Positions 1 to 12,175 of a stretch of 64,000 nucleotides of DNA are shown here, in pieces. The stretch comes from Typhlomys cinereus. Taxonomy: Eukaryota > Chordata > Mammalia > Rodentia > Platacanthomyidae. The notes under the pieces were generated by a model. That model saw only the letters and a program-made list of their open reading frames with translations, made no database searches and was not told the origin of the DNA. The position numbers were made by a program, and so were the translations under genes. Numbering within the stretch: position 1 is the first letter of the stretch; each line of letters begins with the position of its first letter. Location of the stretch: NCBI GenBank assembly GCA_023101885.1, contig JALPQD010000361.1, positions 964,327 to 1,028,326 on the forward strand, written 5' to 3'.

Positions 1-114
1 CCTGGGGCAGATGCCTGATGGGGATGTTGACAGACCTCACAGTTCACAACTGTGTGAACACAAAGCTCCAAGGTGTCTACACAGTGACGACAGAACGTGC
101 TAGAATGCCTGAAG

Positions 115-375
115 GTCAGCTGTGACATCAACCTCTGCCCTGTCACCCGACAGTCTATGCAGTACAGTCAACCTTGGCCTCCAGCAGACTTGTCTGCACA
201 GCACATTCAGCCTTGGCCTTACCACGAGACAGGTCTACCCAGCACAGTCAACTTTGGCCTAGTTAGGAAACAGGTCTATGCAACACAGTCAACCTTTTTC
301 CTAGGGACCAGACAGATCTACGCAGCACAGACAGCTGACCTCTGTCTTGTTACCAGCCAGGATTATGCATAGCAG
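115..375. repeat. Degenerate ~41-bp minisatellite, about 6 copies
   Basis: Successive units share the pattern 'acagtctatgcagcacagtcaa' in degraded form followed by 'ccttggcct' and a variable spacer. Copies differ by roughly 20-30% by eye, so this is an old array. A 91-residue open frame over it is a by-product of the repeat. Confidence 0.7.
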
Positions 376-1394
376 AGCTAGTCTTGGAGTTATTAATGTT
401 AGACAGTGAACAGAGTCCCAGAACTCCGTAGAATTAAGGGAAGCATCTGAGTTGATTGGCCTTTGGCTTGAGCAAGCCGATCTGAGCATCCAGAGATTAC
501 TAGAGGAGTGGACAGCCTTCGGCACGAGTGTGGGGGACCACTGCTATGTCACATGCTAAATACTTACAATAACCTCGTGCGACACTTAAAGTACTGTTAT
601 TATATCTTACAAACGTTGACATTTGGAATTAAGTAACTCATCCAACATGAAGTACTACATAGCAACTTTGATCTAAGGATTTTCTCTTCTGATCACTATA
701 CTCTCCTGCTATCATTGTTCAACAAAATCACTTCCTCCCTTTTTAAAGAGAAAGGAAGCAAATTAAATTTCAGAGTTTGTGACCTTTGTCTCTTTCTTCC
801 AAACATTGATCTCAGATGGCTGCAAGGGGGCATGAGTAGAACTCCAAGGGGGAGCAGTAAAATCAACGCAGGTGAGAGTCAGGACATGACCCCAGGCATG
901 GCATTACAAAGCATTTCCACAGGCCAGCCCTGACTGCAGTCGCCTGGGGTCAACTTCAGAATGGAAATTCTTGGGTGCTTTCCAGACACACTGCATGGTA
1001 TATCTGTGCTAGAGCTTGTCAATATGTCGCAGAGCCTCATCTATGCCAAGGTTTATGACAAGCACGCTACTGGCTTTCTTATCTCAAATACGCATTTTCT
1101 TAACTTAAGAAATCTTTTCTTAGTTGCCCTATGTTTTGAGGGCTGTGACCCTGGAAAGATGATCATCTTCAACTAAGGCTCAAGACCCACATGAGGTACG
1201 TGCTCCTACTCAAAGAAACAGAAACAAGTCAAAGTGCATCACACTTTGTTAGAGAAAAGTGCCTTTGAAAAGTCTTTTAACTTGGCTAATAGTGCAAAGT
1301 GCACAATGTACTGAGGGGAGAAGTCTAAGGTCCTTAAAAAGTCTTTAGAAGCTGCTGTGAGAGAAGTCCTTAAAAATGCCCGCATCACTTTAAC
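376..1394. other. Unique sequence, no feature seen
   Basis: Short open frames only, none with recognisable protein content. No SINE heads, LTR ends or tandem structure were seen. Confidence 0.6.
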
Positions 1395-1570
1395 ACCCTG
1401 AGCTGAGAGAAAGAGGGGAATCCTATTGAGGGGGCACATCTTAGGCTGGGGGGGGATCATATCACTAGGGCACAACCTAGGCTGAGAGAGAAAGAAGGGG
1501 AATCATATTGCTAAGGCAAAGTTTGACTGGGGGGGGGGTCATATCACCAGAGCAGAGCCTAAGGGAGGGT
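1395..1570. repeat. Degenerate ~45-55 bp tandem repeat, 3-4 copies
   Basis: Units recur with the order 'atcatatcactagggca', 'cctaggctgagag', then a G run of 7-10 bases. The G runs and the phrases are recognisably repeated but spacing is irregular. Confidence 0.55.
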
Positions 1571-2990
1571 CACAGTGTAGGGCTGAGAGGGAGAGTGGAT
1601 GCAAGAGGGATCATAAATTGGTCATCTTAAAAACTGGACAGAGTCCCGATAGGCCTCCTTATAGGATTTTGTACTGCCTAGAGGAAGTAAACTAAGCAAG
1701 GCAAACTATACGGAAATAACTCTTGCATTCTGTATTATAGTTGATTCTTTGAAAGTGGTAGTTCACAGGTTCTCTGATTTTAGAGGGAAATTATTCCTGA
1801 GCACTTATGATTCTGTATTATTGACATACAACTGATGAAAGATTGCTGGCACCCACATCTTTTTTTAGTGAAGGCCTCTGTCCAGAGCTTAGAGGTTAGC
1901 TCCAAGAAGGACTGCTTCCACCCTGAGGGGGACCATGTGGAATTCTGCTTCGTTTTTCATCTGTGTTTGGCTCGAGGAAACTCACTCTGGGAGAGAATTG
2001 AAAGCAGAAAAAAAGGATAATGAAATCTCTGGCAGATAATGTAGCTCAGATGCCAGAGCTGTGACCAGGCATGTTCAAGGCTCTGGGCTCAGGAATCACA
2101 GCACAGAAAAAAGAAAATAGAAAAATAGAAAAGCAAACGTGCAAGAAGCCATAATTCAGGCCTGCCTCCCTTTGGGCAGCAGGGCTTCTGCGACCTTCCC
2201 ACCCAGGTCACCGAGCACTAGTGTAGAAATCTGCAAGGCAAGTATTAAGGCAGGAGGCAGGAGGCCTGCTGGGTGGGTTTCTGAGGGACAGGAGAATAGG
2301 TGTGGGGGAGAAAGCTATTCTCAACCAGGAATACCTTTCACACAAAAATCAGAAGAAGCTGCAAAGCATCATGGGAGTGGCTCATTTCAGCGAGACTTTG
2401 CCAGCACCTGCTGCCATGGGATGAGCTCATGTGACAGGCACGTGGGTCAGCATCACAGGTGCCGTTGATAACAGTGAGTCCACGTGAGGAGTTCCTGTGT
2501 TCCTCATGGTGCAAGTGATGTCACTGACGTCCACCGTAAGCATCACAGCACAGACCACAGACCCAGAGACTGCTGCATAGAATAGTCCCATGGATCTCAC
2601 CCTCTGCTTCTACAACATGCAGACTGAGGGTTGGTTGAAGATAAGTATTTTTTTCACATACATTATTTGTATATGGATAAGTAAGAAATATTCAAAGCAT
2701 TCTGGACCATGGTGCAAACATGCAAAACACTTAACTATAGTTAAGTGCATTGAAAACAAGGCTGCAAAATGCTACTAATTTCCATCCATTCATCCACTCA
2801 TTCTTTCACTCCACACTGAAGGAGAGAGAAAAGAAGTATTTTTCACCTTACTCCTATCTTTCCTGTCATCGTCTCTGGAACCACTTTCATCACGAACCCA
2901 GCAAACCTAAATGAAGCTGATGAGATCAGCACACCAGGGCACATTAAGGTAGGTGAGGATGGAGCCAGACCAATCCACAGCAGAACACGC
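1571..2990. other. Unique sequence, no feature seen
   Basis: Contains a 109-residue open frame (2139-2468, +) with no recognisable domain and no codon-like bias. I see nothing else to support a gene. Confidence 0.55.
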
Positions 2991-2991
2991 T

Positions 2992-3155
2992 TAGCATGCT
3001 TTCCCATACACAGAATGCTTTCCTACACACCTGACATGCTTTAACACACATAGAATGCTTTCCCACTCACAGAATGCTTTCCCACACAGAGAATACTTTC
3101 TCACACACAGAATGCTTTCCCACACACCTGACATGCTTTCCCACACACCTGGCTT
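2992..3155. repeat. ~20-bp minisatellite, about 8 copies
   Basis: The unit is close to 'cacagaatgctttcccaca', alternating with a variant reading 'cctgacatgctttcc'. Each unit differs by one to several bases. Confidence 0.75.
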
Positions 3156-3440
3156 ATTCCACATAAGCATGAACGCCCTGACTCCCATTTATTGCCAAAG
3201 TGAATGAAGAACCTTTCTCACTGAATGCAAGGAAGGAACATTCTCTCAATCCAAAGTTTAGATTCAGTGAGATACTGTCCATTTATTTGGAGTATGGATG
3301 CATACTAACAAATGCACTTTCAAGTCAACCAGATTTAATAAAAATATAACAAACAAACAATAAAATGGAGCCAAACTAATTTGTGTGTTTGCATTTTGCA
3401 TGTGGGTGGGTATACATGTGTAGGTAGATATGTGTACTAG

Positions 3441-3444
3441 AAGG

Positions 3445-3483
<39 letters not shown>

Positions 3484-3716
3484 ACGCGCGCACGCACGTG
3501 CGCACACACACATGCCTATGGAGGCCCAAGGCTGACATTAAGAATCCTCCTAGATTGCTCTACCTCTTTATTGCTTTGCTCTGGGGTTTCATAGGCTCTA
3601 CTTTGCAGAGACAGAATGGCAGGCTAAAGCCATTTCTGCATGGCATCTGGGAATCTGAACACAGATCTTTTGGTTGTGAGACAAAGGTTTTAGTACATGA
3701 GCTATCTTCCCAGCCT
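3441..3716 (-). mobile_element. B4/RSINE-type SINE, diverged
   Basis: Read on the - strand it starts near 3716 with 'gctgggaagatagctcat', a tRNA-like head, and continues through a B-box-like 'gttcagattcccag'. It ends with 'ttgggcctccataggcatg' followed by an alternating CA tract (3447-3485 as TG on +) and CG-rich purine-pyrimidine alternation to about 3500. This order (tRNA/ID-like head, middle part, 'ctggcctccacatgcac' end, CA tail) is that of rodent B4 SINEs as I know them. It is quite diverged, so the family call is moderate. Confidence 0.6.
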
Positions 3717-4445
3717 GAGCCAGACTAATTTAAAGGAGAATGCTAGGCTTCATGAGACACCATCTACTGAGCTAATAAAACAAAGTCCAAGGAATAGAAC
3801 AGAGTGCTAGAATCTGCATGCACAGGACCAAAGAAACATAACTGGATGATTAGAATGGCCACACTCTCTAAAAGCAGAGCCACCAGATTCCAGAGAGTGG
3901 ACAGTCTGTGCAGGACAGAACCTGATGGAGGAGGCCATCTTGCTCATTATGGGATGATGGCATGGACTGGACACGTTCATGAACCCCTCTTTGCATTGGG
4001 GTGGGAGAGTGCATGGGTCCTCATCAAGAAGCACTGAACTGAACGTTCACTTAGACTTTCAGAAGGGAGTCTGCCTTTTCCTTCTTTTTCCTTTTTATAC
4101 GGTTGAATACTTTCTTTTTCAATACTTAGAAAATCTATGATGAATATTTCTAAGAAGCAATTATACTGAGTAATATTTGAGAGGATTATTCTAGTTAATA
4201 TTTCCAAGTGTATTAAACTAATTGTCTCTGTGTCTAGACGAAAGTGAATTTGTTAATGGATATTATGTGCAGTCATAGTGAACAATGTGTGAATTTTTTA
4301 TATAATATACACATGCATGTGAGCATGTATGCAGACGTGTGTGTACTGAAGTAGGAGATACAAGTTTCCTGGAAAGGAAGACGACACTTCTGGACTCACG
4401 CATGACTAGTAAAGTACAGGTTGTTTTGATGTTCCCAAAGAGACT
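3717..4445. other. Unique sequence, no feature seen
   Basis: AT-rich towards 4080-4330. Overlapping short frames on both strands (3804-4037) look like chance. Confidence 0.5.
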
Positions 4446-4757
4446 GTGAGCCTCAGAACCACGACGTGTGCTTCAAGATGTGAGGCTCAGAACCATGACA
4501 TGTGTGTCAGGATGTGAGGGTCAGAACCACGACGTGTGCTTCAGGATGTGAGGGTCAGAACCATGACGTATGCTTCAGGATGTGAGGCTCAGAACCACGA
4601 CGTGTGCTTCAGGATGTGAGGGTCAGAACCACGACGTGTGCTTCAGGATGTGAGGCTCAGAACCACGACGTGTGCTTCAGGATGTGAGGCTCAGAACCAC
4701 GACGTGTGCTTCAGGATGTGAGGCTCAGAACCACGACGTGTGTGTCAGGATGTGAGG
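4446..4757. repeat. 34-bp minisatellite, ~9 copies
   Basis: The unit begins 'gtgaggctcagaaccacgac' and ends 'gtgtgcttcaggat'. It recurs every 34 bases with few substitutions, mainly aggctc/agggtc, so copies are fairly homogeneous. Confidence 0.92.
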
Positions 4758-4963
4758 GCCAACTTGGCCCTTTGTGTGGAGCTGCTGTACCATGGAAGTA
4801 AGGGGCTCCCTGAAAGCGAGCTCTTTGCAGTTTTATATGAAGCACGTTAATCCCAAGGGACGCCTGCTGGAGATTCAGATGGTTTCATGTGATGTCAGAT
4901 CCAGAGTTTTGGCCGATCCATCAAGGAAAGACAAGGAAAACCTGTGCCTTTCCCATCCCTGTT

Positions 4964-5417
4964 CTGAGTTACCTGTGCATCACTCTTAGTGCTCCCCCTG
5001 CAGAGACGCCATGCCTCAGTTACCTGTGCATCACTCTTAGCGCTCCCCCTACAGACTCCATGCCTGAGTTACCTGTGCATCACTCTTAGCGCTCCCCCTA
5101 CAGACTCCATGCCTGAGTTACCTGTGCATCACTCTTAGCGCTCCCCCTGCAGAGACTTCATGTCTGAGTTACCTGTGCATCACTCTTAGTGCTCCCCCTG
5201 CAGAGACTCCATGCCTGAGATACCTGTGCATCACTGTTAGTGCTCCCCCTGCAGAGACTCCATGCCTGAGATACCTGTGCATCACTCTTAGTGCTCCCCC
5301 TACAGACTCCATGTCTGAGTTACCTGTGCATCACTCTTAGTGCTCCCCCTGCAGACTCCATGCCTGAGTTACCTGTGCATCACTGTTAGTGCTCCCCCTG
5401 CAGAGACTCCATGTCTG
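4964..5417. repeat. ~48-51 bp minisatellite, 9-10 copies
   Basis: The unit has three blocks in order: 'gagttacctgtgcatcact', 'cttagtgctccccctgcaga' and 'gactccatgcct'. Copies differ by a 3-base GAG gain or loss and a few substitutions. It lies 200 bases after the 34-bp array, so two unrelated minisatellites are neighbours. Confidence 0.92.
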
Positions 5418-6721
5418 AATTCCCTAAGCTGATGCTCCAGTGATTTCTTGATCATTCTACATATGAATCCACACCAAAACAAGGAGCAGGGTGTTGTGTC
5501 TTTATGGATGTCATCACAAGGGGCAAGGACAGGTAAGACAGAGACATGGGAGAGAGACAGAAAACCAACCATATCCCTGTAGGAAAGGTGGAGTTCCCTG
5601 CTTGTGCACACCCTATGGTGAAATCTTCCAACATCCTCAGGCCACAGTGTACCCAGGCCCTGTTTCTTCTGATTCTAGTGTTTTCTGTGGTCATGTCCAC
5701 ACACAGCCTCCTGCACTTGACAACTGGGATCCCACTTCACCTGAGAAATGTGTGTATGACCACAGCTCAATATACAGATAAACTAGTATACAAATCAAAT
5801 GTTCGCTGACAATAGATCATAATAAAACTTATTTAAAACAATTCCGCTATATATATGAAATTTTACTGTTTATTAAAGAACAAAGAAAATTTATGAATGA
5901 ATTTTCTGTGTTTATTTTCTTATAAATAAGTAGTCTTGGTTAAATAGTTACCACAGGAAATATAGCATGTCAATGATTTTCAGATTGGATTGATAATTTG
6001 ACTTTACAACTGTTGATGCCAAAGATGCCGTTTTGTTCCAATGCATAGGACAGAATCAGTGATGATGTCTGGACATCGTAACTAAAGCTGAGGAGGAATA
6101 TGCTTTGTTTTCTGTGGATTTCATTCCTTTAGACGATGTATTACGGCATTTCTGATTTGTGTACTTTTTCTGATCATACTTTTTTTGCGGTGGAGTAACT
6201 TCCAACAAAATTTTATTGCACATTCATGCATGAATATGAACTTGCACAAGAGAAGAGCAAAATAGCATGTTCCCATGCTTCAGGCTGCACAGATTGTCAT
6301 ATTATCCGTTAAGGATGTGATTCTACCAATGTTTCCAAAACGTGCACAATGCTAAACAGAGAGCACCAGGCTGCCTTGTACCCCAGAGTCCACCTCATTG
6401 TCAGGTGTGAGAGAAACAAAATGCTTATTAAAATTTCACTCCCGTTTCATTTCCCTCTTTATAATAAAATTTAATGAATCTCATCAGGAGATCAAAGCTT
6501 TTAATTTTCTCCTTAAAAAAATTACATGTAAAATCTGAGGAAGCTGAGGAAATAGCAGACTCCATGGGGACAGATTTAATATGAGAGTCTATCGTGGCAG
6601 CACGGGTCTTCTTGCCGCCACTCTGAATGACTAAAGAGTGTTACAGGGCACAGGACCTTGCTCCTCTCTCGGATCGCTGTGGCTGGTGCTGCAGATCAGT
6701 CTGCACAGGTTCCTGCTCCGA
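5418..6721. other. AT-rich unique sequence, no feature seen
   Basis: Short overlapping frames at 5491-5809 show no recognisable product. 5820-6540 is AT-rich with no repeat family recognised. Confidence 0.5.
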
Positions 6722-7098
6722 GCGTGCCCTGCATGGTTGGTGCTGCAGGTCGACTGCACCCTGCCTGGTTGGTGCTGCAGGTCGACTGCACCCTGCCTGG
6801 TTGGTGCTGCAGGTCGACTGCACCCTGCCTGGTTGGTGCTGCAGGTCGACTGCACCCTGCCTGGTTGGTGCTGCAGGTCGAGTGCGCCCTGCCTGGTTGG
6901 TGCTGCAGGTCGAGTGCGCCCTGACTGGTTGGTGCTGCAGGTTGACTGTGCCCTGCCTGGTTGGTGCTGCAGGTCGAGTGCGCCCTGCCTGGTTGCTGCT
7001 GCAGGTTGACTGTGCCCTGCATGGTTGGTGCTGCAGGTTGACTGTGCCCTGCATGGTTGGTGCTGCAGGTCAAGTGCGCCCTGCGTGGTTGGTGCTTT
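6722..7098. repeat. 32-bp GC-rich minisatellite, ~12 copies
   Basis: The unit contains 'ccctgcctggttggtgctgc' followed by 'aggtcgactgca', at exact 32-base spacing (for example 6759 and 6791). Variants change gtcgactgca to gtcgagtgcg or gttgactgtg. Because 32 is not a multiple of three and the unit lacks stops in several frames, open frames of 120-170 residues appear on both strands; they are not genes. Confidence 0.95.
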
Positions 7099-8475
7099 CT
7101 GATCACTGAGCTTGTTATGACAAACAGCAGAACAAACAGTGTAGGCCATCAGCTTTTCTCACTGAACAATATCCCTGTCCACAGGCCCATGAGATAACTT
7201 ATCAGGGAAGGTGCCACTCGCAAATCTGATAGTCTGAGTTTTGTCTCCTATCTTCTGATGCATATATGGTAGAAATGACTTTTAGAAATTGCCTTCTGAA
7301 CTCTGTCCCTCTGCCTTAACATACCTGAGTGTTCCTCTCTTCTTAATTAATTAATTAATTAAAAATGGGCGAAAAGATCCCCCTTCTTAGACTCTGAGCA
7401 ATCACTTGCTCAGCCATAGATAGGCAAAGAAGGCCTACCTAGTTGACCTCAGCCCTAACTGAAACCCTAATTTCTTTCAGAATGTTCTCAGATACAGCTG
7501 CATATCACACTGAATCTGAGGCCAACAGAGAGTTAGGCTGACACACAAAGGCAAACATAATAGCTCCCTGTGCTAATTAGGATTGTTCTGGAATCTTCCT
7601 AACCCTGAGATGATCTCTTTTATGATTTTCAGGATTTTTCCAGAACTTGTGTTCCAGATGTTGCTGAGTAATTGAACTGTTCCCACCATTGGATTAGAAA
7701 CTCTCTAAAGGAGAAAAACATTTTTTATGGTTATATTGTTTTGCTGATTTTGATTCATAGAGTTGGGTTTTAAGAAGACATTGTTGAACAAATGAACAAA
7801 TTAATAAATCAGTTAAGGATATATTGGTTGCTCCAGAAATGAAGATGTCACTGCCAATGATATTACACTTTCTCTTGCACGTGGCTGTGAATTAAATCTT
7901 AAAAAGATCTTAATGAGTTAGTGCATGTATGGTGCTGTGAGGAACTGATACAGTGTGCTATTTTCAGCAATTTCTATTAAAATTAATGCTATAAGACACT
8001 AGGATCATTCTAGATCACAAACCTATATTCAGAAAAGCAGGGACAATAGGAAAAGGGGACACAGAATGCTTCTTACCAATTAAAAGCACAGAAATATGAA
8101 GAAAACTTGCCACCCATCCTTAATCATGATATCAGTGTATGAGTAATGTCCTTAGGTTGACATGCTACTGTGGGAAACCAGGAGAAGATGCAAATGCTAC
8201 TGCAAATTAGCATGGAGAGTGATGGGAGGCAGTGACTTCACACAATGATTCTTTAACCTGCCATCTGAGCATCAGCTATGAAGGAGACATTGCTTCTGAG
8301 TTAAATGTGATATCACTTGCCTGTGTTGTCAACCCAGGGCCATTACAAGAACACAAACCCTCAGCTTCTGGAAATAAAACAGCCTGATCCTCTATTGTTC
8401 ATTGCTAGGTGGGAACCATGGGCCATGCCCATTTGCACTTAAGCAAAATCACTTTGAATATTGTTATGTTGCATT
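7099..8475. other. AT-rich unique sequence, no feature seen
   Basis: Holds a short TTAA run at 7344-7362. No interspersed repeat was recognised and no coding frame is plausible. Confidence 0.5.
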
Positions 8476-9105
8476 TTGGTGTCAACTTGACAGTTGCAAC
8501 TGTTTGGGATGCAGCTATGGAAGGTTAATGGTTGGAATGGCTCCTGAACAAGTCTGCGGTACTTGATTGATTATTGTGGAGAACCCAGCCCATAGTGGGT
8601 GGTACTTTCCAGTGGTGGACCAGATAATAGGAGGTTCAAAGAGGAGGGACTTGCTCTTCCCTTATCTGGTATTGACTTGCTGTGCAGTCCACTCTACAGG
8701 CACGTTGTTCGCCCTTAGAGCGCCTGGTCTTCTTGGTTGCTGCTGCTGCTGCCTCCGTCCTTGGCTGACTTGGAGCTTCACCTTTTCCATCACGTTGTTG
8801 CTGTTCCTGCTGCCTTTGGAGCCTGGTCTCTGGGCCTCGCTGCTGTTTGCTGTTCATCACCGACATCAGAGCCCAGCTGTTCTTCACCAATGTCAGAACC
8901 CAGCATCTTTGACCCTCCAGAGGAGCAAAGGCTTGAGACCTTGGGATCTTTTGGCTTTGTGGAGCATTCCAGCCAGGAAAGAGGCTGCTGCAGGTGGCTA
9001 CCTTGAAGGACACTATTTTTATTGTGAGTTATTTTTTAACAAACTTATTTATATATATTACATTCTATAGATTCGGTTTCTTCAGGGAACCCTGACTAAT
9101 ACAAA
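8476..9105 (+). mobile_element. Rodent interspersed repeat, URR1-like or MaLR-like
   Basis: Starts near 'ggtgtcaacttgacag' and carries 'gagaacccagcccatagtgg' then 'gtggtacttt'. It ends 'caggga accctgactaatac' (written with a gap) around 9085-9105. This start, middle and end order is common to rodent non-coding repeats I associate with URR1 (non-autonomous hAT-Charlie) and similar medium-length families. No coding capacity is expected. The 167-residue open frame at 8567-9070 lies wholly inside it and is fortuitous. Confidence 0.5.
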
Positions 9106-9680
9106 TATTTACTGTTTTCTTATCTTATGGGATGGGCCCTAGTTAAATAAGGAATGATTATCACAACTATCTGTTCAGCAAGAGACATCCAAGCACAGAA
9201 AAGACCCCCCAGCAAAGAGAAATGTCTAGAAAGCTGACTTCACCTCCTTCTGTCCTTTTCAATTTCTGTCCTTCATCAATGTCTCTTTCAAGCATTTCTG
9301 AACTTCCTTTTTGTTCCACTTCCCTGTTATGCTTACATCAAGCAAAATTTCCCATGGGCTCCAAGCTTTATTAGAGACTGAAAACAACATCAGAATACTT
9401 TCCTGACAAAAGAAATGAGGAAGAAAGAAACCGTACCAACACTATTAATCATCCTGTTCTCTCCAAAGATGTTCTCTGGCTCTCTATTGTCAACAGAGCA
9501 CGATTTTGCTAACAGAGGAATAAGATCTCAGGTGGAAAGAGAACCGCCAAATGTAAGCTTCCAAAAAAATGGACATTTCATTTTAGTTTTGAAGTTTTAC
9601 TGAAACCAACAAGATCCCAGATTCATTCATTTGGCAGATATTCATGGGGGGAGGGCAGGAGATGGGTCATACTTGTGTCC
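9106..9680. other. Unique sequence, no feature seen
   Basis: Only a 62-residue frame (9415-9603), unrecognised. Confidence 0.5.
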
Positions 9681-10172
9681 AGTGCATGGAATACATATAG
9701 AACGCATGGAATACATATAGAACGCATGGAATACATATACAATGCATGGAATACATATACAATGCATGGAGTACATATACAATGCATGGAATACATACAC
9801 AATGCATGGAATACATATACAATGCATAGAATACATATACAATGCATGGAATACATATACAATGCATGGAATACATATACAATGCATGGAATACATACAC
9901 AATGCATGGAATACATATACAATGCATGGAATACATACACAATGCATGGAATACATACACAATGCATGGAATACATACACAATGCATGGAATACATATAC
10001 AATGCATAGAATACATATACAATGCATGGAGTACATATACAATGCATGGAATACATACACAATGCATAGAATACATATACAATGCATGGAATACATACAC
10101 AATGCATAGAATACATACACAATGCATGGAATACATATACAATGCATGGAATACATATACAATGCATGGAGT
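9681..10172. repeat. 20-bp AT-rich minisatellite, ~24 copies
   Basis: The unit is 'catggaatacatatacaatg'. Copies vary at two positions, tatac/tacac and catgga/cataga, with one gtacat variant. Each unit contains the palindrome ATGCAT. Three units make 60 bases, so several frames on both strands stay open for 140-190 residues; these are not proteins. Confidence 0.97.
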
Positions 10173-10777
10173 ACTTTCCCTTCTTTGTACAATCACTGCT
10201 TACACTGTGCAATACAGCTGAAGGTGCTTTTTAGAAAACTATGCTAGAATTTGTTTTCCTAGATACGTTTTTGAAACAGAGTGCATTTTCCTTAGTATTT
10301 GACCTTTGTTTCTATGATATTTGAGAGAAAGTAGACGTATCCCTTTCTATTCCTTCTTCTTGGGCTTAATAAGGCCAAGTCACTGAGGCACTGGGTGTTT
10401 CTGTAACTTCTCTGAAGAGGTTTGCCACTGTAGACAAGCTTTGTTGACTTTACCCTTCCATGTTTTCAAGGCTGAATGGCAATAAATATTCATGCGAGTC
10501 ATTGTATGAAGATAGGAAGTGGTTTTGACAAGGTAAATTATATACACTCCATAGAGACAGATTTGGGCATCGGTAAGCTCTAAGGATGGCTGGCAGAAGC
10601 TTTTAACGATGCCATGAAAGAAGGAAGACTGAGATGGGCATTCAGATTTGAAGTTTGATCAAACCTTGGAGTTTGGACTCCAGGAAGCCAATCTAGGTAT
10701 GATGGGATTTAGTGTATTGAAGTAATGATTTTCTCAAAACATCATAAATGAGCACATAGCAACCACGTGGTGGACAG
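10173..10777. other. Unique sequence, no feature seen
   Basis: No repeat or coding signal recognised. Confidence 0.5.
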
Positions 10778-10972
10778 GGTGGGCGGGGGGGCAAGGGGCA
10801 GGAGGGAAGGGGGGCAGGGGGGCAAGGTGGGCAGGGGGGCAGGAGGGCAGGGGGCAGGAGAGGGGGGCGGGGGGGCAGGGTGGATAGGGTGGGCAGGGGG
10901 CAGGGGAGGCAGGGGGGCAGGAGGGCAGGGTGGATAGGGTGGGCAGGGGGCAGGGGGCAGTGTGGGCAGACA
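10778..10972 (+). repeat. G-rich GGGCAGG minisatellite-like tract
   Basis: About 195 bases made of irregular GGGCAGG/GGGGGC units with nearly all guanines on the + strand. The decamer GGGCAGGAGG occurs three times (10797, 10837, 10915) and fits the classic hypervariable minisatellite core GGGCAGGAXG. G runs of 3-7 bases closely spaced make G-quadruplex formation plausible. A longer unit containing 'tggatagggtgggcaggggg' appears twice near 10881 and 10931. Confidence 0.85.
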
Positions 10973-11840
10973 ATCATTTCTGACTTTTTCTGAGCTCTCT
11001 ATTGTTTTCCTGAATATGCGTCACGCTGACTGGCTCTGCAGGAGGGCATTGTTACACTTTACCAAGAGTGGAATTTTCAGAGCTAATTGTCAAAGGCATC
11101 CTGACTTTTAAATAAAAATACTGCAGAGCCAGCCAGTGTGATTGAATATTCAGAAAAACTAACTTTTAAATAAAAATACATATTTTGGGGGTTGGGAATT
11201 ATACCATTGTTGGTAAAGTCTGGCATTTCACAAATGATTGTCTCTGAACATTTAGTTCCCATCTTCACAAGTTCCTACTGCTGTGGAAGCCAGCATTGTA
11301 TTGATTGTCCTGTATTGTGTTTGCCTTGAAATTAGAGTCGTTTTGGATTATGAGGTTTATTATCACATTACTTTATGTCACATGATCTCTGGGGCATTGG
11401 CAGAAACTCTGGCTTCTGCTCATAAAATAGTCTGAAACAAATGCATATGGAGAGGGAGCTTCAGAAGCAAAACTCTCACAATCGATACTTGAAAACCTGA
11501 AAGAAACATCCAATCAATATCTTGCCTTCACTTTAGCAAAGGCTTCAGACAGCTATGGTAGTTGATAGGAAACCTCCAGCCCATTGCTTTAAGTATAGAG
11601 ATTTTTAAATGCCTTGGCAGCTAAATTATTTAAAAACGATCTTATTCTTTTATCCTGACCTTATATCTCTGCACTCAGCTTTGGAGCTTCTTTGCATACC
11701 ATTAGTTCACAGAAAGACCTGCCCAATGAAATATAGATGAATACAGTTAGGGGAAGAAAAGGACGGCTTTGTTCCGGGATGTTCTATCTTAATGATGTGA
11801 GCTGCATCTTCAGGCTCGTGTCTTATGGCAGATTGAAATG
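10973..11840. other. Unique sequence, no feature seen
   Basis: Contains a short repeated phrase 'cttttaaataaaaata' at 11105 and 11163. No gene signal. Confidence 0.5.
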
Positions 11841-11844
11841 AGTA

Positions 11845-12175
11845 TTGACTGGGGAGATGTCCTAGCAGCCAACATGGTGATGCAGAAGCTCAAGGACCTG
11901 AGTTTGAATCCTTAGCACCCACATAAAAATCAGGTGTGTTGGCACCTACTATTTCAGTGCCGGGGGTCTGTGGGGAGGAGAGAGAGACATACAGAGCTCC
12001 CGACCACCAGACTAGCCAAAATAGTGGCTCCAAGTTCAATGAGAAACCCTAAGTCACTGAGCAAGGAGAGACACTAAAGAGGATGATTGACACTGACCTC
12101 TGATCTCCACGTGGGTCTGAGAGCTCATGCACACACATTCCACAGCACGCAATATAAGTAAGTACATAAATAATG
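11845..12175 (+). mobile_element. B4/RSINE-type SINE, diverged
   Basis: From the 5' end it has a tRNA/ID-like head with 'ggacctgagtttgaatcc' (B box), 'agcacccacataaaaatcag', a B1-like middle 'gtgttggcacctac' and 'ccaagttcaatgagaaaccc'. It ends 'ctgacctctgatctccacgt' then a CA-rich tail. This head plus B1-derived body is diagnostic of the rodent B4 family. Divergence is high and I could not define target-site duplications. Confidence 0.75.

Noticed and set aside
4446..5417. CRISPR-like regular repeats
   Set aside because: Direct tandem repeats without unique spacers, in vertebrate DNA; these are minisatellites. The same holds for all other arrays here.
6627..7149. Cys/Gly-rich and Gln/Pro-rich frames of 88-172 residues on both strands
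   Set aside because: Products of the 32-bp minisatellite read in different frames; no start context or domain.
8567..9070. 167-residue frame with hydrophobic stretch
   Set aside because: Lies wholly inside a rodent interspersed repeat; Leu/Cys-rich appearance comes from CTG/TGC-rich repeat sequence.
9623..10221. Five overlapping open frames of 144-189 residues on both strands
   Set aside because: Produced by the 20-bp array, whose unit lacks stops in most frames.
10778..10972. Interstitial telomere repeat
   Set aside because: G-rich but made of GGGCAGG words; no TTAGGG runs.
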